From Azospirillum oleiclasticum (GTDB lineage: Bacteria > Pseudomonadota > Alphaproteobacteria > Azospirillales > Azospirillaceae), in assembly GCF_013423485.1 (NCBI RefSeq), contig NZ_JABFFR010000053.1, positions 1 to 35,185 of the forward strand: DNA of 35,185 bases, read 5' to 3'. Both the position numbers and the translations under genes were made by a program. This document shows positions 23,758 through 31,272 of the stretch, in pieces. Position 1 is the stretch's first letter, and each line of letters starts with the position of its first letter. The notes below the pieces were generated by a model. It was not told the origin of the DNA and ran no database searches. It saw nothing but the letters and a program-made list of their open reading frames with translations.

Positions 23758-24714
23758 TCATTGCGGCTGCGGCCCGAGCGCGCGGCGGCGCCACCGTACC
23801 ACATCGGCCAGACCATGCCTCAAGTCAAAGCAGGGGGCATAGGCCAGCCGCGCGCGGGCGCGCTCGATACTGATCCGCCGCACGGGAATGGCGGTCGGCT
23901 TGCCGGCATCGAAGCGCAGAAGGCTGGGGCGGAACGCCACCGCCTCCAGCACCGCCTCCACCGCCTCGGCGATGGTGACCGGCTGCCCGGAGCCGATGTT
24001 GAAGGGCCGGGCGTCGGCCGCCTGCTCCACCGCATCGACCAGGGCACGGGCCACGTCGGCGGCGTGGACGAAATCGCGCACCGCCGTTCCATCGCCCCAC
24101 ACGGTGAAGGGATCCTCGCCGGCCAGCGCCCGGTCGATCAGGTTCGGCAGCACATGGGCGTGCGCCCCGAACCGGTCGTTGGGGCCGTAGATGCTGGTGG
24201 GGCGGATCACCGCGACGGCGAGAGCGCCGGTCCGGACCAGATGCTCGGCCACCTTCTCCAGGGCGCGGTTCAGCCAAGCCAACCCGAAATACCCGTCGAA
24301 CGGTGGATCGACGAAACCCTCTTCCTCCGTCAGGGGATGGTCGGCCAGGGGATAGACCGTGGTGCTGCTGACCAGCCCGGCACGCGGCACGCCGGCCAGT
24401 GCCGCCGCCTCCATCAGCTGGGTCGCCGTCGTCAGGGTCTGGGTGATCTGGACGACCGAGCGGCCGATCATACCGGCCCCCCCCACGACGCCGGTGCAGA
24501 TATAGAGGCGTTCGGCCCCCGCCACGAAGCGGGCCGCCGCCTCCGGATCGCGCAGGTCGCCAGCGAAATCCTCGCACCCGGACAACTCCGGCGGCAGAGG
24601 GTTGCGGAAGCGCGCCGCCCGCACGCGGGCCCCGCGTGCGGCCAGCAGGGTCGCCACATGGCTGCCCAGCAGGCCGGAGGCACCGGCCACCGCCACGGTG
24701 CGACCGGTGAACAC
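23758..24714 (-). CDS. NAD-dependent epimerase/dehydratase (SDR) with altered active site, C
   Basis: 318 residues from GTG 24714, chosen because it gives (M)FTGRTVAVAGASGLLGSHVA in register with the neighbouring SDRs and has GGGAGG three bases before it. A longer start at ATG 24759 would overlap the methyltransferase by 34 bases. Fold marks: VSSTTVYPL, VIRPTSIYGPNDRFGAHA, WGDGTAVRDFVHAADVARAL and the C-terminal FNIGSGQPVTI. At the active site it has GYFGLAWLNRALE: the Lys is N149 and the position four before is L145. It is the most altered of the series and may be a binding or structural partner rather than a full catalyst. Confidence 0.8.
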   Translation of the reverse strand: MFTGRTVAVAGASGLLGSHVATLLAARGARVRAARFRNPLPPELSGCEDFAGDLRDPEAAARFVAGAERLYICTGVVGGAGMIGRSVVQITQTLTTATQLMEAAALAGVPRAGLVSSTTVYPLADHPLTEEEGFVDPPFDGYFGLAWLNRALEKVAEHLVRTGALAVAVIRPTSIYGPNDRFGAHAHVLPNLIDRALAGEDPFTVWGDGTAVRDFVHAADVARALVDAVEQAADARPFNIGSGQPVTIAEAVEAVLEAVAFRPSLLRFDAGKPTAIPVRRISIERARARLAYAPCFDLRHGLADVVRWRRRALGPQPQ

Positions 24715-24725
24715 TTTCCTCCCGG

Positions 24726-25652
24726 TCACAACGGCTCCCAGATCGTCAAGGAGTAGCATTCCTGATAGAGGCTGCCCCAGCCGAGACGACGGGCGACCCG
24801 GATACGGGCGCGACCCTCCGCCTCCAGCTCCCGCAAGCGTGTCAGGTATCCGTCGAGATAGCGGCGGTACCGGTGGTAGCGGATGGCCAGGGCATCGGGC
24901 AGGGAGGCCGGGTCGTAATGCTCCAGGGTCGGCTCCATATGCAGGCAGAGCCCCGGCCGCTTCTCCAGCAGGAAGTCCAGAAACGGCCCGAAACGGCTTC
25001 CCACCTGTTCCAGAGCGCAGAAGGTCATCACCGCGTCGCCCCGGCCAATGGACAGCCCGGGATCGGGATCGAAGAAATCGAACCGCAACCCGGTCAGGTC
25101 GAAGCCGTGATGGTCGGCGATGTCCCCGATCAGTCCGACCGAGGCCGGTGACCAGTCCAGCCCGGTCAGCCGCTTGTCCGGGGCGAGCCTGGCCAGCGCC
25201 GCCAAGTTGAAGCCACTACCGCAGCCGAATTCCAGAACCGAGCCGAAGGGGGCGAGCCAAGCCCGGAACAACCAGTCGCGAAACACCTCGAAGGCGCTGA
25301 GTTCGAACCGGGGATCATCCGCCTCTGCGTAGTCGCCGGCGATCCGGACCAGACGGCTGCCACCGACGAAGGTGGGGTTGAGCGCCTCCAGATCCTGGCC
25401 CGCCTCGTGGAAACGGGTGCGCATGTCGCCCCAGGCCCCATCCCAGATCCGATCCCGATGGGCGCCGACCTGGGTCAGCCCGCCCCCCTCGAGCCGCTCG
25501 ATCACGCCCAGGATCAGCCGGTCGCGCTCCTCGCGCTCCAGCCGGCGGTAGCCGAGGTTCGCTCCGTCGATGAGCGCCAGCGTCTCCGGCGCCAGCGCCG
25601 TGGCAGGGACGCCGAACGCCCGTGCGAAATCCTCGATGGTCAGACGTGGCAT
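24726..25652 (-). CDS. SAM-dependent methyltransferase
   Basis: 308 residues. A helical N-terminal region (1-130) precedes a class I methyltransferase core: VLEFGCGSGFNLAALARLAP (139-158) is motif I, LTGLDWSPASVGLI carries the acidic residue after strand beta-2, and GDAVMTFCALEQVG is motif IV. The C-terminal RYHRYRRYLDGYLTRLREL is unusual and basic. It lies in the operon between the dioxygenase and the SDR series and probably methylates a sugar or its precursor; substrate unknown. The start ATG 25652 has no strong binding site, so a slightly different start is possible. Confidence 0.8.
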   Translation of the reverse strand: MPRLTIEDFARAFGVPATALAPETLALIDGANLGYRRLEREERDRLILGVIERLEGGGLTQVGAHRDRIWDGAWGDMRTRFHEAGQDLEALNPTFVGGSRLVRIAGDYAEADDPRFELSAFEVFRDWLFRAWLAPFGSVLEFGCGSGFNLAALARLAPDKRLTGLDWSPASVGLIGDIADHHGFDLTGLRFDFFDPDPGLSIGRGDAVMTFCALEQVGSRFGPFLDFLLEKRPGLCLHMEPTLEHYDPASLPDALAIRYHRYRRYLDGYLTRLRELEAEGRARIRVARRLGWGSLYQECYSLTIWEPL

Positions 25653-25712
25653 GGAACGTATCCGTGAGGCGGGGCAAGGAGCGGAGGAACGCACGGGCGG
25701 GGGGAGGCCGGG

Positions 25713-26441
25713 TCAGCCTGTTGCCGCGTCGTCGTAAACGTCGAACGCTTCGCGCTTGGCAGCGAACCCCGTGCGATAGTCCACACCCTCGCGAACATAC
25801 GTCATCAGCAGCACGTGCCGGAAGCGGTTCGTGCTGGTGTTGTCGTGGGAGGAATGGGCAACGTGGCCGTGGATCAGCACCACCGAGCCCCGGCGGGCGG
25901 TCACGCTCAACGGGTTGTAGCCCGGCGGCAGCTTGGCCTCCTGGCAGTTGGCGTTCGGATCCTGGCCGAAGGTGCTGGGCTGCTCCACCGGGGTAACGTC
26001 GAGCAGCGCCTCGCGGTGGCTGCCGGGATAGACGACCAGGGAGCCGTTCTCCGGGTCGACGTCGGTGAGGGCCAGCCAAGCGGATCCGAACGCACCATGG
26101 GGGGAACGGACGTAGAAGTTGTCCTGATGGATCGTGAAGCCCTGTGTTCCCGGGCGGCCGAAGAAGAATTGGGTCTGCAACCCCCTGACGCGACCGCCCA
26201 AAATCCGCTCCATGATGCGAAGCAGGGCCGGATTGCGCATGGGCGCTTCGAAGACCGGGTTGATCCGGTGAGGATTCATGACGGGCGTCAAAGAGCCGTC
26301 CCGCGCGGACGGCAGGTCGTTTGCTGCATCAATCAATCGAAGGCACACATCCTCCGAGAACAGATCGGGCTCGATGAAAAATCCGTTCCGCTGAAATTCC
26401 GAAAGTGCACTATCCGGATCTTGGGTGAAAGTTATTGCCAT
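25713..26441 (-). CDS. Phytanoyl-CoA dioxygenase-family Fe(II)/2-oxoglutarate oxygenase
   Basis: 242 residues of the PhyH type. The iron facial triad is H105 and D107 (FTIHQDNFYV) with distal H196 in the AHSSHDN stretch, and R206 in TSTNRFRHV holds 2-oxoglutarate. Strand YPGSHREALL is also typical. The start is ATG 26441, nine bases after GGGAG; a GTG three codons upstream is too close to that site. It is the first gene of the long minus-strand operon and is divergent from the StrG-like gene. Likely hydroxylation or oxidative change of a sugar or lipid precursor. Confidence 0.87.
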   Translation of the reverse strand: MAITFTQDPDSALSEFQRNGFFIEPDLFSEDVCLRLIDAANDLPSARDGSLTPVMNPHRINPVFEAPMRNPALLRIMERILGGRVRGLQTQFFFGRPGTQGFTIHQDNFYVRSPHGAFGSAWLALTDVDPENGSLVVYPGSHREALLDVTPVEQPSTFGQDPNANCQEAKLPPGYNPLSVTARRGSVVLIHGHVAHSSHDNTSTNRFRHVLLMTYVREGVDYRTGFAAKREAFDVYDDAATG

Positions 26442-26475
26442 GGCGTTCACTCCCTAACGTCTTTGCGATAGCGCA

Positions 26476-26504
26476 TTAATAAAATATCAAGGGTGGGTTA
26501 ACAA
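26476..26504 (-). promoter_or_regulatory. Candidate promoter of the minus-strand glycan operon
   Basis: Read on the minus strand, TTGTTA, a 17-base spacer and TATTAA lie about 35-65 bases before the ATG of the PhyH-type gene. The spacer is AT-rich compared with the neighbouring genes. Four of six positions match in each box. Suggestive only. Confidence 0.3.
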
Positions 26505-26578
26505 AATCGAAATTCAATGAATTCGCCCCATGGGTGAGAGGGGGCGGTCGGAACGAACCACCGGGGGAGAACGCCTCG

Positions 26579-27472
26579 ATGCAGATCGGGCACTACGGCA
26601 ACACGATGAAGCTCGTCGCTCCCGAGGAGCAGCGGATCTTCAAGGAGGACATAGAGGCCCGGGGCTTCCTGCCGACGCGGTATGGCACCGGGCTGAAGCC
26701 GGTGCGCTTCGATGTGGCCCGTTTCGATTTTCCGGGCGAGATCAAGCGGTTGCTGGTGGACAAGGGGCTGGTGCGGGCCGCGGATTTGGTGGAATCGGAC
26801 AGCCTCTCCAATCTGCACCGCCTGATCCCTGACGAGTTGCGCCGGCTGGACGAAGGGGAACTGAACGAAGTGGCGCGTAGCTTCTACGACACCGACGCCG
26901 GCTTCCTCGCCGTCTACCACCGTTTCATCCGCGACGTGCTGCGGCCGCTGTTCGATGGCGACCTTCTGTTCCAGGCGACACCCACCATCCGCTTCCACTT
27001 CCCCAAGCCGGAGGGGTTCGCCTGGAAGCCCCGTTACCACACCGACATCATGCTGGGGCATCCGCCCCAGGAGGTGAATGTGTGGATCCCCTGCACACGG
27101 GTCTTCGGCACCAACTCCATGGCCATCGCCCCCCTGGACGAGAGCGAGGCGGTGCTGCGGGAACTCGATCACGACCTGGAGGCGCTCGCCCTGCGGGTGC
27201 AGACCGACGATGCCTTCGCCGCCCGGATCGCCGCCATGTCGCGGCCGGTGGTGATGGACCCCGGCGAGTTCCTGCTCTTCGACAGCCGCTGCCTGCACGC
27301 GACCCAGAAGAACGAGACCGACGCGACCCGCATCAGCCTCGACATCCGGGTCCTGCCGGTGGATGAATGGCGTGCCATGCGCATGATTTATCGGGGAACC
27401 GGCCGCCGCCGTATGCCATTCGACCGCGGACACTATTATGATCAGCGTCTTGTGAGCGAACTTGCGCTCTGA
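26579..27472 (+). CDS. StrG-like Fe(II)/2OG-oxygenase-fold protein
   Basis: 297 residues. RYHTDIMLGHPPQEVNVWIP gives H154 and D156, and LLFDSRCLHATQKNETDATR gives distal H240 and R251, the His-x-Asp…His…Arg set of Fe/2OG oxygenases. The overall pattern (ATPTIRFHFP before the first His, VWIPCTRVFGTNSM after it) is that of the sporadically found StrG-type proteins, known from streptomycin-type sugar clusters. The start is ATG 26579 after GGGGGAGA. It is transcribed away from the PhyH-type gene and leads a short plus-strand operon with the FkbM and glycosyltransferase genes. It may oxidise a sugar residue. Confidence 0.78.
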   Translation: MQIGHYGNTMKLVAPEEQRIFKEDIEARGFLPTRYGTGLKPVRFDVARFDFPGEIKRLLVDKGLVRAADLVESDSLSNLHRLIPDELRRLDEGELNEVARSFYDTDAGFLAVYHRFIRDVLRPLFDGDLLFQATPTIRFHFPKPEGFAWKPRYHTDIMLGHPPQEVNVWIPCTRVFGTNSMAIAPLDESEAVLRELDHDLEALALRVQTDDAFAARIAAMSRPVVMDPGEFLLFDSRCLHATQKNETDATRISLDIRVLPVDEWRAMRMIYRGTGRRRMPFDRGHYYDQRLVSELAL

Positions 27473-27500
27473 GCCCCTTGCCATGACGGGACGCTGATCC

Positions 27501-28550
27501 GTGATCAACCCCCTGTTCGATCGAACCGCCCTCGTTCAAAGCGGTCTGCTGGATTTGCCGTGGGCGGCCGCGTTCCGCGAGGCCCCGATCGGGCTGATCG
27601 ACGTCGGCGCCCGCTGGGGTCCGAGCGAGATCTTCCAGGCCGCACCGGAGGTGTTCGATGTGCTGGCCTTCGAGCCGGACCCCCGGGAGGCGGATATTCT
27701 GGAGCGGGAGATCGGTCCGGGTGGCGGCTGGGCGGGCTTCCGGGTCCATCGCGGCGCCCTGGGGGCCGGCACCGGCACCGGTGCCCTGCACCTGCTGTCC
27801 AAGGCCAACAACAGCTCGCTTCTGCCGGTCAACCGCCATTTCACCTCCCGCTACGCGTTCCGCGGATTCGAGCTGGAGCGCGTCCTGGAGGTGCCGTTGC
27901 GCGCGCTGGATGACGTGCTGGCGGAGGACGGGCACGGATCGGCGGCGGAGATCATCAAGATCGACGTGCAGGGCGCCGAGATAGAAATTCTCAAGGGCGC
28001 CCGGCGCACCCTGGCCGAGCGGGCTGTCTGCGTCATCTGCGAGGTCGCCTTCTTCCCGTTCTACGAGGGCATGCCGCTGTGCGCCGATGTCGTCCGTTTC
28101 ATGACCGATGCCGGCTTCTCCCTCTATGGCCTGCTGGACGCCCAGAACCGGTCGACCAAGCGCCTCGACAAGTCCCGCTTCCGGGCGCGCGAACGGCTGT
28201 GCCACGCCGACGCGGTGTTCTTGCGCGACCCGCTCGACCACCCCGACGGTCTGGGGTCCACCGCCGTCCGCCAGGCACAAGTGCTCATGGTCGCGGCCAT
28301 CCTGCTTGGATACCTCGACCTTGCCCTGGAACTGGCCGACGCCGGCGCCTTGCCGGAGGCTGAACGGGCGCCGTTCGCCGACGCGATTCGGCGTCTGGCG
28401 GCGGTGGAACCGGCGGCTGTCGTCGCCGACGCGGAAACCCTGGCGGCGCGGGTCCGCGCGGCACCGGCGGACGCCATGCTGGAGACGGCCCGCATGGTCG
28501 ACCGGCTGCGGGATTTCCAGACGGTCCACGATGTGCCCCGCCGGGATTGA
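27501..28550 (+). CDS. FkbM-family methyltransferase with C-terminal extension
   Basis: 349 residues from GTG 27501. The FkbM core is at about residues 30-230: GLIDVGARWGPSEIF (motif I), VLAFEPDPREA and the family hallmark IIKIDVQGAEIEILKGA (151-167), then CEVAFFPFYEGMP and FSLYGLLDA. The last 110 residues are helical and Ala-rich and are not part of the usual domain. FkbM enzymes O-methylate sugars and polyketides; here a glycan sugar is the likely acceptor. The 3' end overlaps the next gene by 20 bases. Confidence 0.87.
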   Translation: MINPLFDRTALVQSGLLDLPWAAAFREAPIGLIDVGARWGPSEIFQAAPEVFDVLAFEPDPREADILEREIGPGGGWAGFRVHRGALGAGTGTGALHLLSKANNSSLLPVNRHFTSRYAFRGFELERVLEVPLRALDDVLAEDGHGSAAEIIKIDVQGAEIEILKGARRTLAERAVCVICEVAFFPFYEGMPLCADVVRFMTDAGFSLYGLLDAQNRSTKRLDKSRFRARERLCHADAVFLRDPLDHPDGLGSTAVRQAQVLMVAAILLGYLDLALELADAGALPEAERAPFADAIRRLAAVEPAAVVADAETLAARVRAAPADAMLETARMVDRLRDFQTVHDVPRRD

Positions 28551-30282
28551 GCGTTCCCTCGGCCGGGATGCAAGGCAGGACCGGGGGGCACTGATTGCTG
28601 GCGTTCATGACTCGCTGGCGGCGGGGCGGTTCGAGGAGGCACTGGCCCGCCTGCCCCCGACGCCGCTGGCGTCGGGGGATCTGGAGTTGGCAGCACTGCG
28701 GCGCCTGTGCCTTGCCCGCTCGGGCCGGGTCAGCGAGGCGGCGGATCTCGGTGCGGCGATCGCGGCGCGCTCGCAGGAGGCGGACGACTGGTTCCGCTGC
28801 GCCCAACTCGCCAACGCGCTGGGGAAGGGCGGCGAGGCGCTGCCTTGGGCGTTGCGGGCACTGGCGGTGGCCCCCTTCTCGCCACGGTATGTCGAGGCCG
28901 CGGCGCACGCCGCCCTGCTCCAACCCCAGGGCATCGGCGCCGCCATCGAGGCGTTGCGGGCGCTGCCCCTGCCAGGAGCGCCGGTGACGGCTGGCTGGCG
29001 GGGCGACGGTCTGCTGGCGGCGCAGCGGCTGCCCTATTATGCCCAGTATGACAGCGACCACCACGCCCACATGGGTTGGGTGACACGGCTGCGACGGACG
29101 ACACCCGACATCCTGCCGGCGGGCGCCTGGCGTGGCGGCGGCGGACTGGCCGACATCCTGCCGGCCGCCGCGGCGATCCGCGACCACTTCCAGGCGCTTC
29201 CCCATGTGGAGTTCCGGCACGCGGCGGAGTATGCCGCCGTGCGGCTGTCATGCCTGCTGGTGCCGGAGGGGCGCTGGCCGCTGGAGTTCGTCAGCACAGC
29301 ACCATTGAGTTTGGGCCAGCGGCCCTGGGTGTTCTGGTTCGATATCCTGTCCAGCCTGTTCAATCCGTTCGCATCCCTGGAGGACATGCGGATCGATGAT
29401 CACTGCCCCTGGTACCGGATCGTCAAGACGCTTCTCGAAGCCCCCGCCTGCCGGGCCATATGCAGTCACTATCCCCGCTCGAAAGGCTTCATCGGCGCCT
29501 TCTTCCAAAGCCGGATCATCGCCGGGAAAACCCGCCATGTCGGTCCCTGCGATCTGGGGGCCGGTCCGGAAAGCCCCGCGGTCGCCACAGGGCGGCGTCC
29601 GGCGCCCGGCGACGGCAACCGGGTCACCCTGCTGTTCACCAACAGCCGGGCGCAGCGGGACGCCGGATTCTATTTCCGAGGCGGCGTCGATGTCCTCAAC
29701 GGATTCGAGCGGCTGGCCGGGCGCTTCCCCGACCTCCACCTGATCCTGCGCAGCCCGCTGCCCGCCACCCTGTCACAGCGTCTGCGAACCCTGGCGATGG
29801 AGCACCCGCGCATTCGCTGGCTGCCCGATTTCCTCGCCGTCGACAAGCATCATGCGGTGATGGCGGAGGCGGACATCCTGGTGATGCCGGGACCGATCCT
29901 GTACCGCAACGGCGTCACCGAGGCCCTAAGGCTGGGAATCGTGCCCATTCTCGGCGATCCGCCGGGCATCGAGGAGGTGGTGGAGGACGGGGTGAACGTG
30001 GTGATCGTGCGTGGGCGGCGGCACCGCATGCGGATCGACCCCGGCGTGCCGGAACTGACGGCCAACCTGTCAGGGCTGATGGCCGCGACCGATCGTCCGG
30101 CGGATCCGGCCTTCTTCGAATCCTATGTCCGGGCGTTGGAGGCGCTGGTCGCTGCGCCGGATCGTCGCGCCCGCCTGAGCCGGGCCGGGATGGCGGTCCT
30201 GCAGGCGGGGCCGGCGGATCTGGAGGCTTTCGAGCGGGTGATCGCCGAAGCCCAGCATCCTCCGGATGCCGGAGCATGCTGA
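28531..30282 (+). CDS. TPR-like / GT-B glycosyltransferase
   Basis: 583 residues from ATG 28531, which lies inside the end of the FkbM gene. Residues 20-160 are Ala/Leu-rich helical repeats reminiscent of TPR (LASGDLELAALRRLCLARSG, WFRCAQLANALGKGGEAL). From about residue 360 a GT-B C-terminal half is seen: VTLLFTNSRAQRDAGFYFRG, LHLILRSPLP, IRWLPDFLAVDKHHAVMAEA, DILVMPG and RNGVTEALRLGIVPILGDPP, resembling the group 1 (GT4) nucleotide-sugar-binding region. It is predicted to add a sugar in the assembly of the surface glycan. The family within GT-B is not certain. Confidence 0.75.
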   Translation: MCPAGIERSLGRDARQDRGALIAGVHDSLAAGRFEEALARLPPTPLASGDLELAALRRLCLARSGRVSEAADLGAAIAARSQEADDWFRCAQLANALGKGGEALPWALRALAVAPFSPRYVEAAAHAALLQPQGIGAAIEALRALPLPGAPVTAGWRGDGLLAAQRLPYYAQYDSDHHAHMGWVTRLRRTTPDILPAGAWRGGGGLADILPAAAAIRDHFQALPHVEFRHAAEYAAVRLSCLLVPEGRWPLEFVSTAPLSLGQRPWVFWFDILSSLFNPFASLEDMRIDDHCPWYRIVKTLLEAPACRAICSHYPRSKGFIGAFFQSRIIAGKTRHVGPCDLGAGPESPAVATGRRPAPGDGNRVTLLFTNSRAQRDAGFYFRGGVDVLNGFERLAGRFPDLHLILRSPLPATLSQRLRTLAMEHPRIRWLPDFLAVDKHHAVMAEADILVMPGPILYRNGVTEALRLGIVPILGDPPGIEEVVEDGVNVVIVRGRRHRMRIDPGVPELTANLSGLMAATDRPADPAFFESYVRALEALVAAPDRRARLSRAGMAVLQAGPADLEAFERVIAEAQHPPDAGAC

Positions 30283-30285
30283 CCC

Positions 30286-30318
30286 GCGGCGGGCCCGCCG
30301 CCGAACGACCGGTTCGGC
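30286..30318. terminator. Hairpins between convergent genes
   Basis: Between the glycosyltransferase stop and the convergent sulfotransferase-like gene stand the 16-base palindrome GCGGCGGGCCCGCCGC (30286-30301) and GCCGAAC-GACCG-GTTCGGC (30300-30318). They could form a two-way termination or mRNA-end structure; there is no T run. Confidence 0.45.
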
Positions 30319-30348
30319 GTGCTGCCCGACAGGCACGGCACAAGGGCG

Positions 30349-31188
30349 TCAGCAGGGCAGGTCGTAGCCGAGTCCCGTGTATATGGCCCGCAGATCGGTG
30401 CGTTCCAGATAATCCCGGAACAGCTTCCGCTGCCAGTCCGCCCATTCCTCCATGATCCGCGCGTGATCATCCGGCTCGCCGAGCCGGTCAACGGGGGCGA
30501 GCGCCATCATACCCTCGATCTCGGTGGCCGACGCCCTCAGCCGGCCGGCGGTCACATGGTGGAGCAGGGTGCCGAAACACTCCAGCCGCGTTGTCAGCTC
30601 CTCCATGCGGAACACCGGCGCCGTCGTCCGCAGGAAGGCCGCATCGCTATTCATGATGAGCAGCAAGCAGGAAACGAAATTTTCCTCATCCTCCCCCTGT
30701 GGAGCCACCCCATGGCGCTCCAGCAGGTCGGCGATCTTCCCCACCTGCCCGGTGTAGAAATCGGACATCATCTCCCGGTGCCGGGGATGCTCTTGTCCCA
30801 TCGCACGGCATTTCCGGACCATCGAGCGGATGCGCGGCAGGGGGTGCCGGGTGACGTGGCAGATCCGCAGACGTGTCTTGAAATTTTGTGGATAAAGATA
30901 TGGTCCGATGATGTCGATCCCATGCACATTTCCACAAAATTCCTCTGAGTAATCGTTGAATATTGAAAAATAACGGTCGATATCAAGAATTTGACCGGAA
31001 AGCAACCAGTCAAGAACCGCTTCCCGGCGCGCGTGATTGCTGTCCGGATCTGCCATGCTCGCCTTGTTGGGGCGCCAATCCGCGCCATGGGCGGCGAGAA
31101 TATGGGGATGGCGGTTCAGCGCACGCGTCAGCCACTGGGTCGCCGTGCGACCGACACCGCCAATGATGAAATGGGTCTTCTCGGTCAT
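30349..31188 (-). CDS. Sulfotransferase-like P-loop protein, copy 2
   Basis: 279 residues. It begins MTEKTHFIIGGVGRTATQWL with the same GRTAT-W phosphosulfate-loop-like stretch as the copy at 19237-20121. HVTRHPLPRIRSMVRKCRAM is the second PAPS-contact-like region, and it ends DWQRKLFRDYLERTDLRAI and YTGLGYDL, as in the other two. The middle part has diverged strongly, so acceptors probably differ. The start is ATG 31188. It is on the same strand as the beta-helix gene upstream (85 bases), with which it may form a unit. Confidence 0.7.
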   Translation of the reverse strand: MTEKTHFIIGGVGRTATQWLTRALNRHPHILAAHGADWRPNKASMADPDSNHARREAVLDWLLSGQILDIDRYFSIFNDYSEEFCGNVHGIDIIGPYLYPQNFKTRLRICHVTRHPLPRIRSMVRKCRAMGQEHPRHREMMSDFYTGQVGKIADLLERHGVAPQGEDEENFVSCLLLIMNSDAAFLRTTAPVFRMEELTTRLECFGTLLHHVTAGRLRASATEIEGMMALAPVDRLGEPDDHARIMEEWADWQRKLFRDYLERTDLRAIYTGLGYDLPC

Positions 31189-31272
31189 GCTCTCTATTCC
31201 ATGGCGGGTGCCCCGGCGGAACACCCATGCTTGATCGACATCGGCAGGGGATGCCATCGCTCCGGCGTCCGG

